Shown here: in pieces, positions 1-7,245 of the stretch
How the letters are laid out: each line of letters starts with the position of its first letter
How positions within the stretch are numbered: the first letter of the stretch is position 1
From: Clostridia bacterium
Lineage (GTDB): Bacteria; Bacillota; Clostridia; Oscillospirales; CAG-272
Direction of reading: 5' to 3'
Length of the DNA stretch: 20,046 nt
Assembly: GCA_017407375.1 (NCBI GenBank)
Contig: JAFQWT010000115.1
Coordinates: 1-20,046, forward strand
Notes under the pieces: generated by a model
What the model saw: the letters and a program-made list of their open reading frames with translations, nothing else
What the model was told of the DNA's origin: nothing
Databases searched by the model: none
Made by a program: the position numbers and the translations under genes

Positions 1-178
1 AATTGGCTACGCCATGATTTCTCGTCGGCGTGCCGCCTCCTCCATGAATTGAATTGCAACCAATGTGCCGATAGGCACAATTCATGCCGCAGGCAATTCA
101 CGAAAGCACAGCTTTCAATTCACGCAACCGCGAGGTTGCAATTCATTGCGTGTTCTCCGTTAAGGATAACACGCATTG
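1..178. repeat. Hairpin array with constant AATTCAY linker
   Basis: A run of short perfect hairpins of differing sequence is joined by a nearly invariant 7-base linker AATTCAT or AATTCAC. Stems pair at 64-69/74-79, 86-88/92-94, 102-107/111-116, 124-129/134-139 and 147-154/168-175; linkers lie at 79-85, 95-101, 117-123 and 140-146. A 12-base arm at 50-61 (TGAATTGCAACC) is the exact reverse complement of 134-145, so the array could also close into one multibranched structure. A GGC-TAC-GCC hairpin at 5-13 suggests that it continues beyond the window. Function is unknown. It lies past the 3' end of the XRE gene, separated from it by a terminator. The neighbouring reading frames across it show no protein-like features. 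Confidence 0.75.
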
Positions 179-200
179 TGCGGGTGGTTTTTCGTTTACC

Positions 201-228
201 AAAAAAGCGCGGCTCCGCCGCGCTTTTT
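201..228. terminator. Bidirectional intrinsic terminator
   Basis: The stem GCGCGGC (207-213) pairs with GCCGCGC (217-223) around a TCC loop. It is preceded by six A and followed by five T, so it can act on either strand. It ends the XRE transcript coming from the right. Confidence 0.85.
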
Positions 229-266
229 CTATTTGCCTCCGCCAAAAAGGCAGGCCGCAAAGGCGT

Positions 267-473
267 TTACACATCCTTTACGTATTCGATGATGTCGCTA
301 AGGTCGCATTCCAAAGCGGCACATATACGGTCCAAAATATACGAATCGTAGCGAACAACTCGGTTTTTGTAGTATCGATCGATCGTCTGAAATTTAACCT
401 CGGCGCGTTTGGCAAGCTCATATCGGGTCATCCCCCGCTCATTAAGGCATTTGTCTATCGTCAATTTCACCAT
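267..473 (-). CDS. Small XRE-family HTH regulator
   Basis: This 68-residue protein is essentially one Cro/C1-type helix-turn-helix domain: a first helix with LTIDKCLNERG, the turn MTRYELAKRAEVKFQTIDRY covering the scaffold and recognition helices, and a C-terminal helix DRICAALECDLSDIIEY. It resembles short stand-alone XRE regulators such as the HTH_26 group. The ATG at 471-473 is preceded by AAAGGAGG (483-490) at 9-base spacing. It is divergent from the SLOG gene. Its promoter overlaps that gene's promoter around a perfect inverted repeat, so it probably represses itself and its neighbour (inference). It has no effector domain, so any signal would have to act through DNA binding or a partner protein. 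The family call is firm; the target is inferred from position. Confidence 0.88.
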   Translation of the reverse strand: MVKLTIDKCLNERGMTRYELAKRAEVKFQTIDRYYKNRVVRYDSYILDRICAALECDLSDIIEYVKDV

Positions 474-497
474 ATGAGTAGCCCTCCTTTAATATAT

Positions 498-526
498 ATA
501 CTATCGGATATATACCCAATTGACAA
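498..526 (-). promoter_or_regulatory. Promoter of the XRE gene
   Basis: Read on the minus strand: TTGTCA (521-526), a 17-base spacer, then TAGTAT (498-503). The -35 box overlaps the -35 of the divergent plus-strand promoter by five bases, placing the two promoters face to face. Confidence 0.6.
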
Positions 527-546
527 TTTCTCTATTTGGGTATATA
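509..546. promoter_or_regulatory. Symmetric operator between XRE and SLOG genes
   Basis: A perfect 11-base inverted repeat has TATATACCCAA at 509-519 and TTGGGTATATA at 536-546. The 16-base gap contains both -35 boxes. Each arm falls within the spacer or -10 of one promoter. A further related half-site, AGGTATATAT, lies at 554-563 near the plus-strand start point. This geometry suggests that one bound dimer or pair of dimers, probably the adjacent XRE protein, shuts both promoters. Confidence 0.7.
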
Positions 547-548
547 CT
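520..548 (+). promoter_or_regulatory. Promoter of the SLOG gene
   Basis: TTGACA (520-525), a spacer of exactly 17 bases, then TATACT (543-548): a near-consensus sigma-A promoter. The gene's AAAAGGAGG (565-573) follows closely, so the leader is very short. Confidence 0.85.
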
Positions 549-583
549 TATATAGGTATATATGAAAAGGAGGTTTTTATTCT

Positions 584-913
584 ATGAAATTGCTCATTGT
601 CGGCTCTCGCTCCCTTACGAGCTTTGATCTTTCCCCGCACATACCGCCGGACGTTGACACCGTCATCAGCGGCGGAGCGGGAGGCATCGACAGCTTGGCG
701 GAGCAATATGCGGACGCGCACCGTTTGTCAAAGTGCATTCTGCGCCCGCGCTATGATCTTTACGGCCGCGGCGCCCCCCTCCGGCGCAATGAGCAAGCCG
801 TGGATATGGCAGACGCGGTCCTTGCCGTGTGGGACGGACGCTCTAAGGGCACACAGTACACCTTGAATTACGCAAAGCGAAGGAATAGACCCACAACCGT
901 TATCACGCCTTAA
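584..913 (+). CDS. SLOG-family (DUF2493/YspA-like) nucleotide-binding protein
   Basis: This 109-residue protein matches the small stand-alone SLOG (YspA/cpYpsA-related, DUF2493) family with a DprA-like Rossmann fold. Visible motifs are the N-terminal strand with GSRS (residues 7-10), the glycine-rich loop SGGAGGID (29-36), RNEQ (about 68-71) and WDGRSKGT (83-90). These usually form a pocket for a nucleotide or nucleotide-derived ligand. No catalytic activity can be assigned. The ATG at 584 follows AAAAGGAGG at 10-base spacing. It is a single gene under a near-consensus promoter shared with the divergent XRE repressor. Such proteins occur in phages, mobile elements and small regulatory loci. 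No phage structural gene or integrase is present here. Family assignment is confident; role is unknown. Confidence 0.85.
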   Translation: MKLLIVGSRSLTSFDLSPHIPPDVDTVISGGAGGIDSLAEQYADAHRLSKCILRPRYDLYGRGAPLRRNEQAVDMADAVLAVWDGRSKGTQYTLNYAKRRNRPTTVITP

Positions 914-1055
914 GTGCCGCGCCCTGTACGCCACGGGGCGGCCGCCCAAGAGTGCCGCGCCCCGCGCCGATGCTTTTTTAAAATTATTCCGTCTTGCGCT
1001 TGACAAGGCGGGGGCGGTGTGCTATAATATTGTGGCGCACAAGGCGCGGCACTCT
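913..1055. repeat. Three copies of AGTGCCGCGCC flanking the tRNA promoter
   Basis: AGTGCCGCGCC occurs at 913-923 and again at 951-961, and its reverse complement lies at 1043-1053. The second and third copies extend to a perfect 13-base inverted repeat (949-961 with 1043-1055) that encloses the tRNA promoter. The first copy begins at the last base of the SLOG gene's stop codon. Possibly a readthrough stem or protein-binding sites; nothing in the sequence decides this. Confidence 0.6.
1000..1028 (+). promoter_or_regulatory. Consensus promoter of tRNA-Pro
   Basis: TTGACA (1000-1005), 17 bases, TATAAT (1023-1028): an exact consensus sigma-A promoter with start expected near 1035, about 70 bases upstream of the mature tRNA. 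Confidence 0.92.
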
Positions 1056-1056
1056 C

Positions 1057-1086
1057 GGAGGGCAACGGGTGGAACACCCGACCTCC
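1057..1086 (+). other. Hairpin in the tRNA precursor leader
   Basis: GGAGG (1057-1061) pairs with CCTCC (1082-1086), and CGGGTG (1066-1071) with CACCCG (1075-1080) around GAA, with a small internal bulge. It sits in the 5' leader between promoter and tRNA and could affect processing by RNase P or another nuclease. There is no T-run, so it is not a terminator. Confidence 0.55.
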
Positions 1087-1105
1087 TAAATAATTTCATA
1101 AGCAT

Positions 1106-1182
1106 CGGGGCGTGGCTCAGTTTGGTAGAGCGCTTGGTTCGGGACCAAGAGGTCGGGTGTTCGAATCACCTCGCTCCGACCA
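1106..1182 (+). tRNA. tRNA-Pro (anticodon CGG)
   Basis: A complete cloverleaf of 77 bases. The acceptor is 1106-1112 (CGGGGCG) with 1172-1178 (CGCTCCG, one G-U). The D arm is GCTC/GAGC at 1115-1118/1128-1131. The anticodon stem CTTGG/CCAAG (1133-1137/1145-1149) encloses loop TTCGGGA, giving anticodon CGG with G37 as expected for proline. The T arm is at 1155-1171 with loop TTCGAAT. Discriminator A1179 and an encoded CCA (1180-1182) follow. It reads codon CCG. It has its own promoter and terminator and is not in a tRNA cluster. Confidence 0.96.
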
Positions 1183-1211
1183 AAGCGGCAAGCATCAGCT
1201 TGCCGCTTTTT
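1183..1211 (+). terminator. Terminator of tRNA-Pro
   Basis: Stem GCGGCAAGC (1185-1193) with GCTTGCCGC (1198-1206), loop ATCA, then TTTTT. It starts directly after the encoded CCA. Confidence 0.92.
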
Positions 1212-1287
1212 CTGTCCCCGACAAAAGACCCGTCCCCACAAGGGTGTTCGAATGCTCCCCGCGAGGGTGGCGCACCTTTTCACAAGC

Positions 1288-1330
1288 AAAAACCGCCACG
1301 GCGTGGCGGTTTTTGTGTATGGTTTTGTTT
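1288..1330. terminator. Terminator, copy 1 of a 43-base duplicated cassette
   Basis: AAAAACCGCCACG pairs with CGTGGCGGTTTTT, giving a symmetric terminator that ends the minus-strand TIR operon. The 43 bases from 1288 to 1330, including flanking TGTGTATGG and a T-rich tail, are identical to 9476-9518, which lies just beyond the other end of that operon. Confidence 0.85.
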
Positions 1331-1352
1331 GCGTTTTTGTGAAAATGAGGAC

Positions 1353-4300
1353 CTATGTCTCCTGCCACTTCGGTGTGAGAGTTACGTCGGTGTCAAACGC
1401 CCAAACACCGGACTCCACCTTGGTCTCTCCGTTGTACCACCCGAGGAAGGCGTAGCCGGTGCGAGAAATCGCAGGCAGAGTGAATTCCACTCCGTATTCA
1501 ACTTGTGCTGTAACAGAATTACCGTAGCTATATTCCATTCCGCTTGTTTCCGAACATTGCGCAACAGCAGTGCTTGTGGGATAACTTGCACCCGATACAT
1601 AGAACTTTCCGTTGCTTGTGTAATTGTAACTTGAGCTATATCTCGTAGTTCTTACACAAATTACATCTCCTGCGCTTGCCGTAAAGGATTGCGATGATGT
1701 GCTTGTTCGGCCGCTACACAGGTTGCAGCTAATTATTGTAGTTCCTTTTGTTACGTTGGAAACGTTAAACATGAAGTCGCCTTCTGTCCAAGTGCCGCAA
1801 ATAATGTATGTACCATCTTTATAGCAAGTAAAATAATAGTAATTATAGCCACTGTAAGAGGATGCCGTAATACTCTTTTGCTGACTTGAGCTTGTATAGT
1901 TTGCAATCTCCAGATATTCACTGCCGTAGTTTGACGCTTGCATTGATACCCATTTTGCATAAAGCGTGGTATCTTCTGTTATCGTTCCGCTAAAGCTGTA
2001 TTTTGTTGTACAAGAGCTGTCTGTGTACCAACCCGCAAACGCATATCCACTCCTCGTAGGAACCGTAGGATAGGTCAATGTATCACCGTTTCTGAGTTCA
2101 ACAACGGTGTTGGTAGAACCACTGTAATTGTAATTGAATGTTACATTGATTTTATCAATAGCTTGCATTGTATTGTTAAAGGTAACATTGTAATAAACAA
2201 TTTCTTCCCACTTGGGTGTAAGCGTTACGTTGGAGTCGTAATTCCATGTTCCTGCTTCAACCTTGGTGTTGCCGTTATACCAGCCGAGGAAGCGGTAATC
2301 CGTTCTCGTCGGAGTAGGAAGTGTAAAGGAAGACCCGTATGTAACTTGTTCGCTGTAATTTGAGGTTGAAGAATATACATATTCCTCGGCTTCTGCAACC
2401 GCATTACTTGTAACGGCTCCAAAACCGCTAAAGTAGAAGTATGCCGTTGACTCAGAGGAAGACGAACTACTATACTTGTAAACTGCCATTACAATTACAT
2501 CACCTGCCGAGCAGGTAAAGCTTGCCGATGAGTACGATGTGGAAGAAACTGTTGCATTGCTCTTAATAGTTGATCCCGTTGTCAAGTTATAAATATACAG
2601 ATAGTATTTGTACGACGTCCTTGACGTGGAGTTTGCGTAATAGATATAATGCGTTCCCGCTTCTTCAGCTACGAAGTAAACATATCTCTTATAGCTTGAA
2701 TTTGTACCACTTGTTGAAAGTCCTAAACAATCACTACTTGAAGTATATTCGGTAGGATCAACCTCAACCTTAGTGTACTGATTAGTAAACGAGATTTGTT
2801 TCCAACCTGCGTACAAGGTCATATTATCGGTTACTGTGCCGGTGAAATTATACCTTGTTGTGCAAGAACTATCGGTAAACCAACCTATAAACGCATATCC
2901 ATTTCTTGTAGGTTCGGTAGGATAGGATAAGGTTTCACCATATTCCAATGTTACGGTTGAAGATGTAGAACCACTATAATTGTTATCAAACGTAACCGTA
3001 ACACCTATAGCTTTTTTCTTGATATTGCTCAGCGTAAGATTATACGTCTTTGCCGCCCATCGAGCTGCAAGAGAAACATCGGCATTTTCGCTCCAGGTTC
3101 CACCCTCGCATTTTATATCATTACCGTCATACCACCCGAGGAAGTCATAGCCCTCCCTCTCGGGGGTGGGTAGGGTATAGGGCGTATCGTACGCAACGGA
3201 GACCGTTGTTTGGCTCACCGTACCGCCGTTGGGGTTCAGCGTGACCGTATGCTCGGCGGCTTTCCACCGCGGAACCAGCGTAACGTTGCCCGCAATGCCC
3301 CACACACCGGACGAGACCTTGGTCTCCCCGTTGTACCACCCCAGGAAGGTGTAGCCCTCACGCGTCGGCGTGGGGAGCGTGTACGCGACTCCGTAAGTCA
3401 CGGTTGTCGTTTCCGTGTGTCCATCGCTATAGCAATACCCGGTCCCGCTCGCTGTTGCTTCACTATAGGGCTTTTGTGTTCCCGAAATACAAAGCTGAAC
3501 TGCCTCCATAGACGAAGAGGAGTATCCTCTAATACCAACGTAATACAAAGTTCCGGCCGTCACATTATACGTGTACGAGAAATTTTGGCCACTGCCACTG
3601 TCGTCGTCATATACTATTGGCGTCATGGAGGAATCATACAAATACCCATAGGTATCACGATTGCCCTCAGTGTATACAGTCACACGCTCGCTAACCAACG
3701 GCACAAAGGCATAATATTGGATCACCGTACCATTCAAAACCACCCAAGTGTTGGCCCCAACGGTGATGGCGTTCTCCTTTGCATGGGCGACCCACTTGGC
3801 ATACAGCGTGATATCTCCGGTAATATCCCCTCTAAAGCCATATTTCTCCGTACAAGCGCTATCCGTGTACCACCCCGCAAAAACATATCCGCTTCTTTGG
3901 GGGATATCGGGATACGCCAGCCGATATCCAAAATGAACATTCACCGAAGATTTCTCACCTGTGCCGTCGTTATGATCGAAGGTGACCACCCAACTGTTCG
4001 CCACGTCCTCATAGGTGACGGTGTAAGAGGCGGCCTGCCACTTGGCGGTCAGCACCACATCGGCATTTCTGCGCCAGGTTCCCCCCTCGTATTTTATGTT
4101 ATTACTGTCATACCACCCGAGGAAGTCATAGCCCTCCCTCTCGGGGGTGGGCAGGGTATAGGGCGTATCGTACGCAACGGAGACCGTTGTTTGGCTCACC
4201 GTACCGCCGTTGGGGTTCAGCGTGGCCGTATGCTCGGCGCCTTTCCACCGCGGCACCAGCGTAACGTTGCCCGCAATGCTCCACACACCGGACGAGACCT

Positions 4301-7184
4301 TGGTGTTTCCGTTGTACCAGCCGAGAAAAACATACCCCTCGCGAGAAGGCGTGGGAAGCGTACAAGCCGCGCCGTAAGTCACGGTTGCGGTCATCTTGCG
4401 ACCGTCCTGATATTTCGCCATCGTCGAGTTTACCGCTTTTGCTGTGCTTGTGGGCTTTTGCGTGCCGGAAACATAGAGCTGCACTGTTGTCGACGTTGCA
4501 TAACTGTAAGCGTTTCTGACGCCGATATAATATACGTTCCCCGCCGTTACATTGTACGTGTATTGGAAGTTAAGACCGGATCCACTGTCATTGTTGTAGC
4601 AAAGCTGCTGTTGTCTTGAGCCATACAAATATCCGTACGTATCACGATTTCCTGTGGTATATACGGTTATACTTCCGCTTACCAACGGCACAAAGGCGTA
4701 ATATTGCTCCTTGGTTCCACTCAACGTCACCGAGATATTAGACCCCACAATAACGCCACCCGCGGCGCTACTCACCCATTTGGCGTAAAGGGTAAAGCTC
4801 TCGTTTATCGTTCCGCTGAAGCTGTACAACTGTGTGCAGGCGCGGTCGGTATACCACCCCGCAAAGAGGTATCCGCTTCTTTGGGGGATGCCGGGATAAG
4901 CCAGCGTTTCTCCTTGACGAAGCGTGACGCTCTTGGGGGGCCTGCCGTCATTGTATTCGAAGGTGACCGTGCCCAGCGACACCGTATCGTCAAAGGTAAC
5001 GGTGTAAGAAATGGGTGTCCAATTGGCCTTCAGACTCAGCACAAAGGTCCCGTCGGAGAGCAACCGGTAACTCTTCATCTCCCACGCATCAAAGAAATAG
5101 CCACTCCTGTCGGGCGTGGGGAAGGCAACAAACTCGGATGGGGAGTTGTAAGTGATCACGCGAAACCGCGCAGAGGACGTCGTTGCGGAAAGGGGGATCG
5201 CTACGACATCTCCCTCGCTCGCTGATGCGCTCACGGTCGAGGGCAACGCACCTCCGTTAAAATCATATGTGATTTTAACAGAAGTCCCCGACGAAAGAAT
5301 TTTTTCGACGCCCCCGGCCAGGAGGTCATACTCCAGCATCAGCACGCCGTCAATGAGCTTGACGCGCTGGGCGCTCTCGGAATAATCGCCAAGGTCCGCG
5401 TACACCGCACGTGCTGCCCGAAGATCTCCCCTCGCCAAAAGGTCCTCGGCATCACGGTATCGGATCGGCGGAAGGATCAGGGTGACAAAGAGTACCAGCA
5501 GAACAGAAAAAATTGCCCCGGCAATAACACATATCTTCGCGATTTTTTTTGCTTTCCTTGCCGCCGCCGCTCTGCGGAGGCGGTCCTCTTCGGCTTTCCT
5601 CCTCGCCTCTTCTTCGGCAAGGCGCTTTTCCTCGCGCCACTCCTCCAGGTGCTCCGTCAACGAAACGACCTGTTCATCGGCATCTCTGTAGCCGCTGATA
5701 GACCGCAGCGCCGCAATGCCCTTCTCCATATCGGCTTCGGTCGCGCGTGCGGCCCACGCCTGATCCAGCGCTGACGAATAAATCCTCTTCTTTCGCTCTT
5801 CTTCCTTTGCTTCGCCACAAGCCTTTGCCATGGCCGCGGCATCTCTGTATCCCCAAATGGAAGCAAAAAGCTTCGCCGCATCGTCAAATGCCCCTCCCTC
5901 TAACAAGGAAGTGGCCTCCTCGTACACGCTATCCAAGCGTTCTTGCTCCAAGCGATCCATAATGGCGCGGTTGTAACCCTCAAGGGCTGCGCGGTACTCA
6001 TCGCTTGCAAAGCGAACAGCTTTTTGATAATTATGCAAATCGGAAAGTGGCTCATCAGCGGAGGCCAGCTCCTCGGGGGAGGTCAAGCCAAGCTCCACAA
6101 GGAGCTTGACAACGTACGCCTCGGCACACTCGGGGTTGATATCCAGGACCTTTTCGGCATACTCGTCCGCCATGTTGAATTCTTCGTCTTCAAGGAACAA
6201 AAAAGCACGACGAAGAAGAGGCGCCGCAGATGCTACCACCTCATAGTTTTCCGTGCGCGGCTCGGCCGCGGGCGCGGTCGTCTTTTTCTCGCGGCCGACA
6301 AGCTTCTTGATGCCGCGGATCAAGTCCTGCATAAAGCCCAGCTTGGACATATCCTGGGCCTGCAGATGCGAGAACTCCTTGGGGAGATCGTACGGGTCCA
6401 TATCCCTGTACGCGGGGATCAGCATTTTCTTTTTCCCCTGACGGATCAAGGACAAAAAGCGGCTCCACTCGTTGGTCACCCAAACGGCATTGAAATGCTC
6501 GGGCCTTGTACCAAGCACGACCATGACCTTGGCCGAATTGAGCGCCGCAAAAATATACGGCTCATACGCCGAGCCCAACTTATCCTCCAGCGTGATCCTG
6601 GCAAAAAAGACCTTGAAGCCCTCCTGCTTCAGCTGATAATACAGCTCTTGCCCAAGAACGCTATCCGCCGTACGGCGGCCGTTTTCGTCGGTCTCCTTGT
6701 AGCAAATAAAGACGTCAAACGGGTCTTCCTTACCCGAGATCTCAAGGATGCCCTTTTGGATCTCGTTGATCGCCGCGGCCTCCTCCTCATACAGGATCCT
6801 CTGGTAAGCATCCGCGCTCTCGACGGCCGATTTATAATTCTCGTCGTCAAAGATCGAGGTAAACTGCGCCCTATGCACAGTGGGCACACGCTTGTGCGTG
6901 CGCGGATCTTCTACGTATTCGATTCCGTAATGACAAAGGACAAGCGACCAGTAGGCCTCCGCATCGCTTGCATCCTCATTCAATATTTGCTCGTAAATGG
7001 CGGTGGCTTTATCAAACTCGTTGCCCCTGCGGAGATGATTGGCGCGGTCATACAGATTCGCCCGCCGATCATCGTCAAGCTTGGGCAGCGTTTGCCTGGC
7101 GCCGCAGTATTCACACTCTGCGATCGCCTGGCCTCGTTCGATCTCCAACGAGCCACCGCACATCTTACACTTGAACGTTGACAT
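1353..7184 (-). CDS. Transmembrane TIR-domain protein with zinc ribbon, TPR-like helices and B-repeat/PPC ectodomain
   Basis: 1943 residues. Residues 6-27 form a zinc ribbon (C6, C9, C24, C27). Residues 40-80 are TPR-like. A TIR domain spans about 153-290: it begins DPFDVFICYKETD and contains W235-V-T-N-E239, where E239 fits the catalytic Glu of NAD-cleaving TIR domains. Further helical repeats with GYRDA-type motifs (about 310-505) and a charged helix lead to one membrane span at about 548-572. RRAAAARKAKKIAK before it predicts N-in, C-out. After a short helical segment come about 11 InlB/Flg_new B-repeats (GY-F-GWY ... LYAKW) and four PPC-like beta modules (near 813-905, 1140-1235, 1470-1590, 1755-1865). 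There is no LPXTG, so the span is the anchor. The ATG at 7184 follows GAGGA at 8-base spacing; last gene of the SPFH operon. A signalling or immune role is inferred; NADase activity is unproven. Confidence 0.9.
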   Translation of the reverse strand: MSTFKCKMCGGSLEIERGQAIAECEYCGARQTLPKLDDDRRANLYDRANHLRRGNEFDKATAIYEQILNEDASDAEAYWSLVLCHYGIEYVEDPRTHKRVPTVHRAQFTSIFDDENYKSAVESADAYQRILYEEEAAAINEIQKGILEISGKEDPFDVFICYKETDENGRRTADSVLGQELYYQLKQEGFKVFFARITLEDKLGSAYEPYIFAALNSAKVMVVLGTRPEHFNAVWVTNEWSRFLSLIRQGKKKMLIPAYRDMDPYDLPKEFSHLQAQDMSKLGFMQDLIRGIKKLVGREKKTTAPAAEPRTENYEVVASAAPLLRRAFLFLEDEEFNMADEYAEKVLDINPECAEAYVVKLLVELGLTSPEELASADEPLSDLHNYQKAVRFASDEYRAALEGYNRAIMDRLEQERLDSVYEEATSLLEGGAFDDAAKLFASIWGYRDAAAMAKACGEAKEEERKKRIYSSALDQAWAARATEADMEKGIAALRSISGYRDADEQVVSLTEHLEEWREEKRLAEEEARRKAEEDRLRRAAAARKAKKIAKICVIAGAIFSVLLVLFVTLILPPIRYRDAEDLLARGDLRAARAVYADLGDYSESAQRVKLIDGVLMLEYDLLAGGVEKILSSGTSVKITYDFNGGALPSTVSASASEGDVVAIPLSATTSSARFRVITYNSPSEFVAFPTPDRSGYFFDAWEMKSYRLLSDGTFVLSLKANWTPISYTVTFDDTVSLGTVTFEYNDGRPPKSVTLRQGETLAYPGIPQRSGYLFAGWYTDRACTQLYSFSGTINESFTLYAKWVSSAAGGVIVGSNISVTLSGTKEQYYAFVPLVSGSITVYTTGNRDTYGYLYGSRQQQLCYNNDSGSGLNFQYTYNVTAGNVYYIGVRNAYSYATSTTVQLYVSGTQKPTSTAKAVNSTMAKYQDGRKMTATVTYGAACTLPTPSREGYVFLGWYNGNTKVSSGVWSIAGNVTLVPRWKGAEHTATLNPNGGTVSQTTVSVAYDTPYTLPTPEREGYDFLGWYDSNNIKYEGGTWRRNADVVLTAKWQAASYTVTYEDVANSWVVTFDHNDGTGEKSSVNVHFGYRLAYPDIPQRSGYVFAGWYTDSACTEKYGFRGDITGDITLYAKWVAHAKENAITVGANTWVVLNGTVIQYYAFVPLVSERVTVYTEGNRDTYGYLYDSSMTPIVYDDDSGSGQNFSYTYNVTAGTLYYVGIRGYSSSSMEAVQLCISGTQKPYSEATASGTGYCYSDGHTETTTVTYGVAYTLPTPTREGYTFLGWYNGETKVSSGVWGIAGNVTLVPRWKAAEHTVTLNPNGGTVSQTTVSVAYDTPYTLPTPEREGYDFLGWYDGNDIKCEGGTWSENADVSLAARWAAKTYNLTLSNIKKKAIGVTVTFDNNYSGSTSSTVTLEYGETLSYPTEPTRNGYAFIGWFTDSSCTTRYNFTGTVTDNMTLYAGWKQISFTNQYTKVEVDPTEYTSSSDCLGLSTSGTNSSYKRYVYFVAEEAGTHYIYYANSTSRTSYKYYLYIYNLTTGSTIKSNATVSSTSYSSASFTCSAGDVIVMAVYKYSSSSSSESTAYFYFSGFGAVTSNAVAEAEEYVYSSTSNYSEQVTYGSSFTLPTPTRTDYRFLGWYNGNTKVEAGTWNYDSNVTLTPKWEEIVYYNVTFNNTMQAIDKINVTFNYNYSGSTNTVVELRNGDTLTYPTVPTRSGYAFAGWYTDSSCTTKYSFSGTITEDTTLYAKWVSMQASNYGSEYLEIANYTSSSQQKSITASSYSGYNYYYFTCYKDGTYIICGTWTEGDFMFNVSNVTKGTTIISCNLCSGRTSTSSQSFTASAGDVICVRTTRYSSSYNYTSNGKFYVSGASYPTSTAVAQCSETSGMEYSYGNSVTAQVEYGVEFTLPAISRTGYAFLGWYNGETKVESGVWAFDTDVTLTPKWQET
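3126..3323. repeat. Intragenic direct repeat, copy A
   Basis: This 198-base segment of the TIR gene differs from 4107-4304 at only about five positions. The offset is 981 bases, exactly 327 codons, so recombination between copies would remove or add one in-frame B-repeat/PPC module. Similarity continues, weaker, on both sides. Confidence 0.85.
4107..4304. repeat. Intragenic direct repeat, copy B
   Basis: Partner of 3126-3323, about 97% identical by eye. It encodes the B-repeat stretch containing LNPNGGTVSQTTVSVAYD. Similarity this high at the DNA level, including third codon positions, points to recent duplication or gene conversion rather than protein selection alone. Confidence 0.85.
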
Positions 7185-7245
7185 CAGATATCGTCCTCAA
7201 CTGTTTTGTGCTTTTGATGTCCCCCGTTTGCCGTGGGGAAAACGG

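Noticed and set aside
1..178. CRISPR array
   Set aside because: The constant part is only 7 bases, the variable parts are self-complementary hairpins of 9-29 bases, and no cas gene is present.
84..587. Open frame of 167 codons over the left hairpin array and XRE gene
   Set aside because: It runs through hairpin repeats, a terminator and antisense to the XRE gene, with no ribosome site and no protein-like pattern.
1155..1253. GGGTGTTCGAAT repeated in the tRNA-Pro T-arm (1155-1166) and at 1242-1253, a possible attachment site
   Set aside because: Only 12 bases match, the second copy does not continue the tRNA 3' end, and no integrase is present.
1353..1500. Sortase (LPXTG) anchor at the C-terminus of the TIR protein
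   Set aside because: The protein ends in a B-repeat (TLTPKWQET) without an LPXTG motif, hydrophobic span or basic tail.
3210..4619. 469-codon plus-strand frame opposite the TIR gene
   Set aside because: It is a shadow of the B-repeat/PPC region; its internal repeats mirror those of the real minus-strand gene.
5943..7181. 412-codon plus-strand frame opposite the TIR/TPR region
   Set aside because: Antisense shadow of a region with clear zinc ribbon and TIR motifs on the minus strand.
584..7184. SLOG plus TIR as a Thoeris-type pair
   Set aside because: Thoeris ThsA joins SIR2 (or other effectors) to a different SLOG type and is encoded next to its TIR gene. Here the SLOG gene is a short DUF2493 protein with its own repressor, on the other strand and beyond a tRNA.
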